A stretch of 64,000 nt of DNA. Origin: Adineta steineri. Lineage: Eukaryota > Rotifera > Eurotatoria > Adinetida > Adinetidae. Where the stretch lies: contig CAJNOI010000129.1 in NCBI GenBank assembly GCA_905250115.1, forward strand, positions 62,001 to 126,000, read 5' to 3'. Positions 1 through 12,717 of this stretch are shown in pieces. The position numbers were made by a program, and so were the translations under genes. How positions within the stretch are numbered: the first letter of the stretch is position 1; each line of letters starts with the position of its first letter. The notes below the pieces were generated by a model that saw only the letters and a list, made by a program, of their open reading frames with translations, was not told the DNA's origin and searched no databases.

Positions 1-1679
1 AAACAACGAGATTGAGTAATGAAGTTGCATTATCACCAGCTGGTAATCGAACTTGAAAATTATCTTCTGGTGAAAATGCAATTATTGTTCGTTGTGATAT
101 GTCTGTTGTCCATGCTAAAATGACAGAAAGTACAAAAGTCAGTTCGTAATGAAAACTAAACATACCATATAATGAATAATCTTGTATTCCATCTACATCA
201 TACCAATCTGGACACTCAATGGTAAATAAAGTAGTTATAGTACCACCAAGAGGATTGATTGAACACGAACCATTTACAGGCGGTTGATTAATAATAAAAT
301 TCAATGCACTTGTACTTATTGCGGATAGAAATGTATAAACAACTTCAAAACGCCAAAGACTTATTTGAAGATTATTAAGAAATAATAGATCTGTTGCTGT
401 GAAATTACTTGTGTTTGTACCTAAAATAGCCAATAAAAAGATATACCCGATATTTAAAAAAACAAGATTTTACCAAAAAACCAAATATTTTCGTATAGAA
501 TTGTATTATTAAATAAAGTCCATTGAGTAGAGTTTGAAGATGTTGAATTGTCTGATCCTTGATAAATATTCCATTTAATACTTTGAAGATTTGTACAAGT
601 TCCAATACAAATAGTAAATAAAGCAACTTGTGTTGTTGGATTAAGAAGTTGAAATTCAAGATTTGGAACACACATTGGTGATATAACACAACTAAAATAA
701 ATAGTTTTTATTAGAATAATTCAATTAAAAACTCATAAAGAATTTACCCAACAGCAATCAATTGTGGATGAGTAACTTCAATTGTAACAAGTACATAACC
801 AGTTGCTTGAATAGAAGAATTCTTACGATTTTCCATATAGACCATAAATTGATACATTTGGTTTAATTGAAGTGAACTACCGAGAACTGTTAGAGATGAA
901 CTTGGTGATAAAGTTAAATTTCCGAATATCAATCCTGTTCCATTTCCTTTATGAAAAGTAGTAAAAAGAAGTATTTTAATAAAGATCAAAGTTACAATAA
1001 AATTGGATTCTCATTAGCAATTTTACCTGATCGACCTGACAAGCATGATGGATTATATGGATCAATTGTTGAATCACCAATTGATAATAATATTCCTTGT
1101 ATATTTGGAAAATTATATAAATCATAAATTCGACAATAATATGTATATTTCCATTTCTATAATTACGAATGAAATAACAATTATTTAAATATTCACTTAC
1201 AAATATATTACTTACAGTTGCATCAAATGTATCTTCGTCAGGATCAACCGAAAATGTTCCAGGATCAAGTAAAAGATCTTGTTGATCACCTCGTGTAATC
1301 ATAGATGTTCCTAATTGAACAAGATTTGCTGTTATACCTGTTGCAGTTATTCTTACATAAACTGACGATGATGCTTTTAAATTCGGTGAATCAATCATTG
1401 TTACAGTTAATGTTAGTTGATAAACACCATACGCAAGAGTTCTTGATGGAATATAAAGTTCACTAAATGTTGTCATAACTTTTTCATTCAATATAATTTC
1501 AAATGAACAACTAGTTGAAGTGCAATTCTTTATTGTCCATTTTGTAGTTGTCGAAAGTGAACCATCACAATTAAATTGAATCATTGAAGTAATAGAAAAA
1601 TCTTGACTACGTCGATACGTCGTTGGAGATGATAGAGATGATTGTCCAGGAATCAACGTAATTGTCGGTGAATAACAAG
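1..1679 (-). other. REJ-like region of the modular gene
   Basis: Six exons separated by introns of about 50 to 80 bp. The joined reading frame contains features of REJ modules in polycystin-1-like proteins: LVQLGTSMITRGDQQDLLLD followed by SVDPDE, then WKYTYYC, a PSCLSGRSG segment, and ECPDWYDVDGIQDYSLY further on. Cysteines and Asn-X-Ser/Thr sites are frequent, as expected outside the cell. REJ modules usually precede a GPS/GAIN site and membrane helices, which would lie outside this window. The family assignment rests on motif recall, not on a profile search. Confidence 0.6.
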
Positions 1680-4600
1680 CTAATTTAGAAAAAAAATTGA
1701 TAAACTGTATTTTTTTATATTGTTCATGTTATTACTTTCATTGATATCTAATCTTTGAGAAGTCGTGATGGAAGCCGTGCGACTTGAGGTACTACTAGTG
1801 GTCGTGGTAGTACTAATTGTGGTACTGCTACTTGTAGTGCTGCTACTGCTTGTAGTGGTGCTACTGCTTGTAGTGGTACTGCTAGTGGTGGTCGTAGTAG
1901 TGGTGCTACTTGAAGTACTGCTGCTGCTTGTAGTGGTGCTAGTTGAGGTACTGCTAGTGGTAGTAGTGCTACTTGAGGTACTACTGCTGCTCGTTGTAGT
2001 ACTGCTGGTGGTGGTGGTAGTGGTACTAGTGCTACTTGAAGTACTACTGCTACTCGTGGTAGTACTACTTGAAGTACTGGTACTACTCGTTGTACTGCTA
2101 CTTGTGGTGCTGCTACTGCTCGTAGTAGTACTGCTAGTGGTGCTACTTGAAGTACTGGTAGTGGTAGTGGTAGTAGTAGTACTACTTGTAGTACTGCTGC
2201 TACTTGTTGTAGTACTTGTAGTGGTGGTGGTGGTAGTAGTGCTACTTGTGGTACTACTACTGCTTGTAGTAGTACCAGTGGTGGTAGTAGTAGTAGTACT
2301 GCTAGTGGTAGTCGTGGTAGTAGTGCTACTTGAAGTACTGCTAGCAGTAGTGGTAGTACTACTCGTGGTACTGCTGCTGCTTGTTGTAGTACTGCTGCTG
2401 GTGGTTGTAGTGCTACTTGAGGTACTGCTGGTAGTAGTAGTACTACTACTTGTGGTGCTGCTACTGCTAGTAGTAGTGGTACTTGTGGTGCTGCTGCTAC
2501 TTGTTGTAGTACTTGTGGTGGTAGTGGTAGTAGTAGTACTGCTAGTTGTGGTCGTGGTAGTAGTGCTGCTTGAGGTGCTACTGCTGCTCGTAGTAGTACT
2601 ACTGGTGGTACTGCTGCTACTCGTTGTAGCACTAGTGGTGGTAGTAGTAGTACTACTTGTAGTACTGGTGGTAGTAGTAGTAGTGCTACTTGTGGTGCTG
2701 GTGGTGGTGGTGGTGGTGGTGGTGGTGGTGGTGGTGGTGGTGGTGNNNNNNNNNNGTGGTGGTGGTGGTGGTGGTGGTGGTGGTGGTGGTGGTGGTGGTG
2801 GTAGTGGTACTCGTAGTACTGCTACTGCTTGTAGTACTCCTACTTGTGGTACTGGTTGTGGTGGTAGTGGTACTTGTAGTACTGCTACTGCTTGTAGTCT
2901 TAGTGGTGGTTGTAGTAGTAGTGCTAGTTGTGGTACTGCTGCTGCTGCTCGTAGTAGTAGTGGTGGTGGTGGTCGGTATTGCTAAAATATAAAACAATTG
3001 TGCTTTACTCAGTCAAATTAGAGAGAATTTATACTAAAAGCATTAGTGTGAGATTAAATAATTCAAGCAAAATTTCATTTGATTTTCGTCAATTTTTCAA
3101 ATGATAGTCGCAGAAAACTAACTGTCAATTACAACTTCATAATGTACTATTATATACAAATAACTTACGACAGCTGTTATTTTGAAGAGCGAATTGTTGC
3201 ACTCGACTATTATTTCGATCAGTAACATATATATTTCCATAGCTATCAAAAGCCATACTTTGTGGAAAAGATAATTGAGACGCAGATGAACCACCTGCCG
3301 AACATCCTACTATACATCGAAAACCATAATAACTTGAAGCAACAATACGATGATTATAACTATCGACAATAAATAAATAACCATTAGCGTCAAGAACAAT
3401 TCCAGTTGGATAATTAAGTGTAATATTTGCCGATGATCCATTACCAACGATTGTCACTCCATCTAACTGACCAGTTTGAATGAATTGAATACGATTGTTC
3501 GCACTGTCTGCAATATATAAGTTTAAATTACTATCAACATAGATTCCTTGAGGAGAATTAAGCATATTTGATAGCGATCCAGCAGAACCATTTCCAGCTG
3601 CAATTGTCGGAATGGTTGAACCATTATTAAGTAAGAGTTTAACAACTTGATGAAGATTTTTAAGTGAGCAATAAAGATTATTATTAATATCAATAAATAA
3701 ACCATAACAACTTCCATTAACGTTCATAACAGTTACACGATTTGATGAATTAAATGTATATTTATCAACTCGACCATATGAATAACCATTATCAATATAA
3801 ATATCACCAGTCATAGACATAAAAAGACTATATGGATTACTTAAATTACTGTAACTATTACTTGCTGATGTACTACTTCCTTGAGGCCATGATATAATAG
3901 TGTTACTAACTCGATTAGGTACATATACAGTATTAATTCCATTAATAAAAATACCATATGGTAATGTACCAATTGTAGTACTTGGTGCAAAAGTTGATGC
4001 ATTAGAATACCATAAAGCATTTGAGCAAAATGTTGGTTGATTATAAGAGATACCTAAGATAAAATAAATTGAGATCACTGAAAACAGTAATTGAAAGTTA
4101 ACTTACTACATGAGTTTAATGCTAATATAAACTTTAGCACTCTATGATTAAATCTATCAGCAACAAATAAATTTCCATAACTATCAAATCTTAAAGTTCC
4201 TGGCGTATTCAGTTGACTTGGTGCAGAACCAGCAACACTTGTACATCCAAATAAACATCGAAAACCATATGGTCCTGATCCAATTATTCGATTATTAAGA
4301 GTATCCACAATAAAAAGGTATCCATTACCATCTAATGTAATACCATTTGGCTGATTAAGTGTAATAGTTCCTGGTGCACTAGCTCCTGCTAAAGTTATTC
4401 CAGTAAATTGTCCAACAGGAAACATTTGTATTCTATTGTTATTACGATCTGCAACATATAAATTAATTTCAGCATCGACAAAAAGTCCAACAGGCGCATT
4501 AAGTGTGGTTGCTGTTGATCCAGCTGTACCTGTACCAGCAACAATAGTTGATGTAAGTACACCATCATTTAACCATTTCTTAACAACTTGATGAGAAGTA

Positions 4601-7600
4601 TACGCTGCACAGTAAAGAGTATTACTAATATCAACAAAAATACCAGGACACATATTAGGAACTGACATTACAGAAGTACTTATACTTGAGTTGAATGGAA
4701 ATTTATCAACTCGACCATTACTTACACCATTATCAACATATATATCACCTAGAGGAGTAACGAAAAGATCATATGGTGTACTCAGACTACCAGAAAGAAT
4801 TTTATCTGGATTAATACTTCCTTCGAGCCATACTACAACCTTATTAGTTTGTTGATTAGCTACATAAACAGTATTATCAATACCAACAAAAACACCAAAT
4901 ACGTAAGTTCCAACAATGCTACTATTAGCAAATGTAATTGCATTTGTATACCAAGTTGTCGATGGACATAAGTTTGGTTGATTAATAGTTGTACCTAAAA
5001 ATAAAAATAAATTAAAAATCATTTTTATTATTTTCAACATGTTCATCAAATGAAATATTTACTAATAAAAAAATATTAATCTTATATTCGATCTTATAAA
5101 GATCTCATGGTATTTAGATAGTTTAATATAATTAGAATCAATTTCACTATTGTATTTTACATGAAAAAAAAAGAAACTGAAACTGGTTAATTCAAATAAA
5201 TCTTTTCAATTAGATTTTATCGTAGCTGTTAAATTTTATAGAAAAAAAGATTTTATTTTACTTACTATAAATGTTACTTGTTACATAAAATTTTTGAATT
5301 CGATTGTTGTATCTATCAGCAACAAACATATTACCGTAACTATCGAAATTTAAACTGGATGGATAATATAATTGATTAGATGCTGAACCAGCAACACTTG
5401 AACATCCTACTAAACAACGAAATCCGTTTGGTCCTGATCCAACAATACGATTATTCAAATACTCTGCAATGAATACGTAACCATCTGCGTCCAAAACAAT
5501 TCCACACGGGCCATTGAGACTAATAGTTCCTGATGCTCCAGTTCCTGCTAGCGTTATTCCATTTACTTGTTGCGATAGGAATTTTTGTACCCTATTATTA
5601 GTATAATCAGCAACATACAAATTGAGATCTGTATCAACAAAGATTCCACGAGGATCATGAAGCGTATTTGATGTTGATCCAGCACAACCTGTGCCAGCAG
5701 CAATTGTCCATATATTTGAATTACTATTTAATGATTTTGTATTAACTTGATGATAATTAATCGGTGTACAATAAATATTATTATTAATATCGATAAAAAG
5801 AGCAGAGCACATATATTTGACGTTCATTACCACAATACTGTTTGTTGTATTTAATGCCCATTTATCCACTCGACTATTTACATAACCATTATCGACATAA
5901 ATATCACCATTACTCGTAACGAAAACACTACATGGACTGTTTAAAGTACCGGAGATATTTCTTGTGGGTTGGCTACTACCTTCACGCCACACTTGAACAC
6001 GATTTAAAGAATACTCACTTACATATACCGTGTTATTATTATCAACAAATATACCGTAAGGATATGTTCCGACCAGGGTGCTGTCTGCTAAAGTTATTCC
6101 ATTGGAGCTCCAAGTAGTATACGCAGTGAATTTCGGTATATTGTATGAAATAGCTACAAATACATTTATATTCATTAATTTCATATTTATCAAATATACA
6201 CCCACCCATTACACATCTACATCCATACCCTCAACTTTTTTGAAGAAAAACTCAAAATAAAACATTTTTTCTCTTTATAAAGATGTAATCAGAGACTGAG
6301 TTTATTTATTTTCTATGACTCTTTTGAAATTATTTCAAAAATAATCGAACTACTCAACAACAAAATTTCTATCTTATTAAATGATTACATACGATTTGAA
6401 TATGATGCAGTTGTAGAACTTATTTCAGGAACAGCTGTTGTTAAAGAAACTAATTGAGTATTATTCATTGAAGTAACTATTAAAAACAAATATAAACTAT
6501 TAGTAAAAAAATAAGTCAATAAGAAATTATTTGAAAATACCCGTGGCCATAGTTGTTACTGTTGTCGTCCCATCTATAAATAAAAATACGATTTTATTTT
6601 ATAATATAAATTTGTGGTAAATATTTGGAGTTTAAAGTAAAATTAAAGGTGTCATATTTTCATCTCTTTATATAAAAAGCTACTATATTTTTTTAAGACA
6701 CGTAACTGACGCTTCCACAGGAATATACCAAAGCAACTAGAGCAGGGAGCGTTACGCCTTTGCACTCTCAAGTATTATCATATATTCCTAATGACGAATC
6801 GTTTTACATATGAGAGAATTAGTTTTAACTTACTACATGAATTTGGTAAGAAAAGAAATTTTTGCACTCTGTTATTGTTTGAATCGGTAACGAATATATT
6901 TCCATAACTGTCAAAACTCATGACATGTGGATAGTTTAATTGGTTGGATAATGAACCAGCTGATCCAGAACACGTCGCTATACATCGAAATCCATTAGGT
7001 CCTGAGCCAATAAGACGGTGATTCGCGTTATCAGTTATAAAGATATATCCGTCAGCATCAAGTATAACTGAAGATGGATGATACAATACAAAGGCTCCTG
7101 TTGCTATTGTCGTTCCATTCAATTGTCCTGAGGCAAATTTTTGAATCCTATTGTTGTAAGTATCAGCTACATACAAATTCAAGTTAATATCAACAAACAT
7201 TCCGCATGGAGTATTAAGTGTAACCGATGTTGACCCAGCAGTACCTGTGCCAGCGACAATATTCCATACATTTAAACGTGTGTCCAATGACTTCGAGACA
7301 ACTTGATGATACGTATCCATTACGCAGTAAAGCATATTATTGACATCGACAAAGAGATCGTAGCATTCTCCACAGGTATACATAGCTGGAACGCTGCTTG
7401 TTGAATTCCATCCCCATTTATCAACTCGATAATTTGTGTTGCCATTGTCGACATAAACATCACCATTGTACGTAACGAAAACGCTATAAGGTACGGATAA
7501 CCCACCCGAGAGTGTGCCTGTAAGTGTGGTACTTCCGTTAAGCCACACTTGAACTCTCCCATTCGTTAGATCAGCGACATAGACACTGTTATTTCTATCG

Positions 7601-8070
7601 ACAAACATGCCTACAGGTGTCGAGCCAATCGTGGCGCTTGTAGCAAAAGTTATAGCCGACTGGTTCCACGTTGCATTTGCACAAAGTTTTGGTTGATTGT
7701 ATGACATACCTGTAAAAAATCATAGAACTGTTAAATAGAATTCGAATAATAATGATCATCATAAACTCAGAATCTAACTGTTGGATTTAGTGCGATGTTT
7801 GCCAAACTTTTATCGGCAGATACCTTAGTGATTCCGTCAACCAGATTCTCCTGACTGAAATTTGAGAGAAAAGTCTGGGAATAAGTATATTATATTTGGT
7901 TTGATCATATATGGGAAACGCTAATTTCTAGATGTGATCATTTCTCAGTTAGAAAATAAGTCAAAGATTCTTCTGAAGAATATAGTAAATAATTTTATCG
8001 AGTTCTTACCTGATGTTTGCCCAAAAATCAATAAAAACAACCAAATATTGCGAAAACCAAACAATATCAT
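1..8070 (-). CDS. NHL-propeller / mucin / REJ modular surface protein (3' part missing)
   Basis: Multi-exon gene reconstructed from GT-AG sites whose phases all agree. Exons run high to low: 8070-8010 (signal peptide MILFGFRNIWLFLLIFG), 7709-6834 (NHL propeller 1), 6573-6541 and 6476-6393 (Thr-rich linkers), 6153-5266, 4994-4107, 4053-3169 (propellers 2-4), 2981-1736 (Ser/Thr stretch), then 1679-1216, 1156-1027, 946-748, 691-474, 420-166 and 114-1 (REJ region). Each propeller exon is about 290 codons with six repeats of the NHL type, e.g. GMFVDINLNLYVADTYNNRI, and a Cys near each end. All exons from the second to the fourth propeller, and both linkers, are phase 1-1. The REJ part resembles the receptor-for-egg-jelly module of polycystin-1 relatives (LDPGTFSVDPDE and WKYTYYC). 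A secreted or membrane-anchored extracellular protein is likely; any membrane region lies beyond the left edge. The acceptor 10 nt before the ATG could mark a 5' UTR intron or a spliced-leader site. Confidence 0.82.
1736..2981 (-). repeat. Ser/Thr mucin-like low-complexity exon with assembly gap
   Basis: This exon of the modular gene is almost only ACN, AGY and a few GCN codons on the minus strand, so it encodes a Thr/Ser stretch of about 400 residues suited to dense O-glycosylation. Ten Ns sit at 2746-2755 within a pure (ACC)n tract. Read across 10 bases, the frame switches from Thr to His (CAC) and the downstream splice phase no longer fits. A gap length divisible by three restores both, so the Ns are a placeholder for a collapsed repeat. 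Long open frames on the plus strand and in the other minus frame (Val/Leu-rich, Ala/Val-rich) are by-products of the three-base periodicity. Confidence 0.8.
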
Positions 8071-8237
8071 GTTAAATATCTAAAATATAATTCAATTTCA
8101 CATTAGTGGATAGTGATATTTGATAAAAAAATCAGGTAGTACACAACAATTCATTATATGACTGTAAACGGATAAAATAAGACATCTTTACAACATTCGA
8201 TAAATTTTCTTTCACAAAATGTTCTTCATCTCACATA

Positions 8238-9261
8238 GTCTTACGAGGGAAGTACCCGAAGTGATAAACAGCTTTTAAGCTAATATTTTGCCCATAAGTA
8301 GGACCTGATAAGACTAGAAAAAGCCTAGAAGAATAAGAGCCATAGGCCTTTCTTCCATAGTTAAGGTCATTTTAGTGAATTTTTCACATATGACAAAATA
8401 CTCATGAAAAAATCTACTTACAGAGTTCGGGTCTTATAACCCTTATCGTAGCCTAAAAGTTTCAGTCAAAACTTATTTTTCTTTCACGAAATGTTTAGCT
8501 TTTAAAAAGCCCTCTTATGCCACATATGTATCAAGAAGATCGACTTTTCTTGAGTACTCAGTATTTCGTGAAAGAAACATTCGTTTTGGCTGAAACTTTT
8601 AGGCTACGATATGGGTTATAAGACCCATATGTAGACAAAGTTTCAGACCCAAACTCTGTAAGTAGATTTTTCCATGAATATCTTGTCATATATGAAAAAT
8701 TCATTAAAAATGACCGTAACTCTAGAATAAGGGTCTATGGTCCCTTATTCTTCTAGGCTTTTTCTAGTCTTAATAGGTCCTACTTATGGGCCAAATATCA
8801 GCTTAAAAGCTTTTTATCACTTCGGATACTTCTCTCGTAAGACCTCAATCAGGCAAGCTTGCTTACAAAGTTTCAGAAATTTTAGACAGATTATCTCCGA
8901 GATATGAATCCGTCAAAATATTTATGTGAAACCTAATATCTATAAGAAAGCGTCTCTATGTTAACATACTTGTATCTCGGAGACAGTCTTTCCGAAATTT
9001 CTAAAACTTTATAAGCAAGCTTGCCTGATTGAGGGCTTAGCGTAGACAAAGTTTCAGGTCTAAATTCGAAACTTTGATTTTACTGCACAGATAGGGCCCT
9101 ATAGGACAAATACAATAAATAGTCGATATCTCAGGCAAACATCAACTTGGGCTCATATCCTTCTAGGCTTTTTTTAGTCTATATATCCCCTACTTGTGAG
9201 CAAAATTGCGGCTCAAAAGCTTTTTGATACCTCGAGAGGTTCCTTCGTTAGTAGTGCCGCA
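8238..9261. mobile_element. Foldback-type element with long inverted arms
   Basis: The arm at 8238-8493 (from CTTACGAGGGAAGTACCCGA to TTTCACGAAATG) recurs inverted at 8562-8843. A second inverted pair, containing CAATCAGGCAAGCTTGC and its complement, lies at 8846-8890 and 8998-9041. A third, more diverged copy of the arm end lies at 9160-9261, in the same orientation as 8741-8843. The whole is about 1 kb, without coding capacity, and would fold into two adjacent hairpins. It sits just upstream of the modular surface-protein gene. It could be a non-autonomous DNA transposon or the product of two nested insertions; no clear target duplication was found (TAG/TAGT is a weak candidate). Confidence 0.75.
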
Positions 9262-12200
9262 TACCTAAAAATAATCACACGATCAGTTAATGGAACACAA
9301 ATTTAAGGATTGTATTTATACGCTAGATAATACGGATAGAAAATGGGCTGTATATTTAAAAGGAATGGAACTTGTTATCGCATCTCCATAAACCTTTGGT
9401 ACACCCTCGCTTCTTATCACTCTTCAAAGAATATAAAAACTAATATTTGTGATGTCTAGTCTGATCGAAGGTCTTAATTCTTTTTATTTTAATGCAACTT
9501 CTATGATATATCAAGAAGATATAATATTTTTAGAAGCTTTACTATTCGTATAGCAACTCTTTTTTTCTATATCATAGATACTAAATAAAAAAATAGAACT
9601 GGATCCTTGGACTAGGCTGAACAGCACATTTATTTTAATCAATACTTGCTGTTGGATTTATCTTTGATAATAATCGAAGAACAAAAAAATAAAGAACAAA
9701 ATTTACTTAAATGTATAAATACTTATTGATCGATTTATTATTATAAATAACCTAAAAATAAAAAATGAAATTTGCTTTAAAGAAAAGAATTACTTGCTGT
9801 TCGTTTGATCGATGTAAATAGTCTACAAAGAAAAACAAAAATTATTAATTTAATTAATACTTACCATAGAATTAGTCATTACATAATTCAATAGAACACG
9901 CATGTATGGTCGATATTCTTCGACTAACCAGTGAAAAGTGAATCCGCAAGTAGACACTTTATTTTTGCTGCACTCTTCTCTATGAGAAAGTGAATATGAA
10001 CAAATATTTGTATTTAACTAGTATATATCAATACAAGAAAATCCATCTTTTCAATATATTCTAATATACATTTTTCTCCAATTGAAATAATTACACTTTA
10101 CTTTTGTAGAATCTGCAACGTTGCAATTTCTTAATTGAGAATATATTCAAACTAGTTGTTTGATTTAAAAAGTAATCTTTTGTATTTTTTTTTCTTAATC
10201 ATCGAAAGAAAAAAAAAGGATATTCAAAGTGAGTTCAACAAACATGAAGAAATGATTTTAGAGTAAACGTCTTGATGCTTTACTTATTTTTAATATCGTA
10301 ATAAGGAAAATTTTTTCTTCCTGCATTTTCTATAAATAACTTCCATATTCTGAAACAATTTTGTACAATTAGAAAACTATTTTTTCTTACATTTTTTAAA
10401 TAAAATATGGTGCCTCTTATGATATAATTCTGTTCATGTAAGAGAGAATAATCTTTTTCTAATTTCTTTACTTGAAATATCAAGCATAATACGTATTTTC
10501 TAGGAGAATTTGAAAAAAAAATTCTAATTAATATTTTTCTTTAAATTTAGCTAATTGTAAAACGTAAGAAGTAATACGTACAGTGATGAAACTATAGTTT
10601 TCTCGTATTTAAAAAAAAAATATTCTTTTGCTCGACTTCATAGCATCATGTTGATGACGACGATTCTATTTTCTACTTTTCATCGTTTTGGGTTTATATT
10701 TAACGATAGTGATCTTAGACAAGAGTTTAGATTAAAAAATCATGATTATAAACATTAAACATCGACTTATTATGTGAGAATATCACAAATATATAGTTTA
10801 GCTGCAAAAATAAATCTCATTTGTGTAATTATATTTTTCTATCAAATAATAAAAAGAAAAAATATTCATTTGTCTCCATAGAAATTGTACAGAGAAGTAT
10901 GATTCAGCCAACATATATAAAAGTTTATTACAATAATGTTCTATTTTCTCTATAGTTTTCTACAGTTTTTAATAAACAAAATCTTTAAATATCTGATTAT
11001 TGATTTTTTTCGAAAAAAATTTTTCTGTTGTTCTTCAACATGAATATTTTTTGTCTTGAAATTTTCATTCGATAGTCTCCATGATGATCCGAAAGAATTA
11101 GGATTGTTTTTTCTAAGATATACAAAAGTCAGTACTTACCAAAAAGATTTTTTTTTGTTCAGAGTAAAGTAAAGAATTTGTTGTGTATTTAATTTGCTGA
11201 AACTCCTTTATGGAAAAAAAAAATTTTTTTTGAATTATTTTTTTAAACTAAGGAAAGAAAAAACAAAGAAAAAGAGTAGATATTTTTAATATGAATAATT
11301 GTTCTCTGCTGATATCAGCGAGATACAAAGAATATCTTACTCTTAGTTACGAAATATTTCTTTTTTTAAACAATTAACTAAACTTTATTTAACTAGCTGA
11401 TTGCGAGAGTCGTTATTTTTCTGCGACATCACTATAGTGTCGTGCAAATGTTAACAGAATACAACAATATTATTTCAAACATGATGATGAAATACAAGGA
11501 AGTAAAAATAAGACACTGTTATTACAACATATAATATTCCTAGTTGAAAATTAGTTCTGAAACCTGTTTAAAAATCCATGCTTTACTTCTTTTACAAGTT
11601 TTTTTTCGTAATTATTTATTTTTTAATCTCCCATGCGAAAGTTTCACTAGATGCGAATGTGATTATAAGCATAAAGATGAGAAATGAATATAAAATCTAC
11701 ACCCACTCTAATATACCTGTATAATAATACAAATTATTTTTTTATAGAGAATAGAAATAGGAGCGTCATCAATAATGTCATACTTATGTTATACTCCCAT
11801 CATTGATAAAAATAAAGATTGTGAAGTGCAACTAAGAATATTCGTGAGTATACTCTAAAATAGTTTTATTTTGATGATTTTTAAGCTTTTTTTAACTGTA
11901 AAGTGATTAAAATTTGATTGTTAATATTTTACCTAGAATGTTCTCTAAGACTTTCTTTCACATAATAAAGTCTTTCATGATTAATTTCTATTTTTTGTTT
12001 ATTTAAATTGTTATCTAAGTGTCATACAATGACAAACGACTCTAACCAATAAAATAAAATCATATAAGTTTGAAGAGATTTTGTTCATGTAGTTATTGAA
12101 AAAAAATTACATCTATGATTTGTTATTCGTAGAATAAAACTGTTCGATGCTATAATTCAAGCACTTGATATTGTCATATTCTTACAAATGTTAGCAATTC

Positions 12201-12717
12201 GAACAATATTTTTGATATTCTTTTTCATGATCGTTTATTAAGTTTTAATTAAATTTGTTTTTACAGAAAAAATGAAAGTATTTTTCATACAGATATAGTT
12301 AAATATTTGTATTTCAAATTTGATCATTTATAAAACATTTCAAGATTAATTCTATTATTTTCTCATAGTAGATTTAACTAATAATTTCCAAATATCACAT
12401 CTTGAGGGTGTGAGTGTGGGTATGGGTGTAGCAGTGAATGTGAAAATTATTTTTATCTCACATCTACACTCACAATATACTATCATCAAGTTGAACAGCA
12501 ATCCTCTACAACTTTTGATCCATCAATGCATAATATTTTCTAAATGCGATTTATTAGTTTTAATACATTTGATGTTTGATAATTCTCTATACTTTATGAT
12601 AAACATAAAGGATTTTTTATAAGTATCAATTCAATTTTTGTCTTCCTTCTGGACCTTTCTCTAGTCGAAATAGTATGTCGTGCAACATTTAATTGCACCG
12701 ACTCTGACAGAAACTAA
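9262..12717. other. Gene-poor A+T-rich spacer
   Basis: No gene is supported with confidence. At 9590-10018 on the minus strand there are several short exon-like pieces with good GT-AG borders (described in the findings). The rest is A+T-rich, with poly-A/T runs and no open frame longer than about 70 codons that looks coding. A telomere-like hairpin lies at 12398-12474. Confidence 0.5.
12398..12474. repeat. Telomere-like hairpin island
   Basis: Starts CATCTTGAGGGTGTGAGTGT, continues as degenerate TGTGGG repeats, then an A+T spacer, then C-strand repeats (CTCACATCTACACTCAC). The first 20 bases are identical to those of the island at 45327-45393. Confidence 0.7.

Noticed and set aside
1748-2985. 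Long open frames on both strands (Val/Leu-rich plus strand, Ala/Val/Leu-rich minus strand)
   Set aside because: They arise from three-base periodic ACN/AGY repeats; only the Thr/Ser frame fits the splice phases.
1765-2985. CRISPR-like or variable-number array
   Set aside because: Degenerate codon repeats without spacers; eukaryotic sequence with introns all around.
10280-10483. 67-codon frame in the A+T-rich spacer
   Set aside because: Lys/Phe/Ile-rich, no homology impression, no neighbouring exons.
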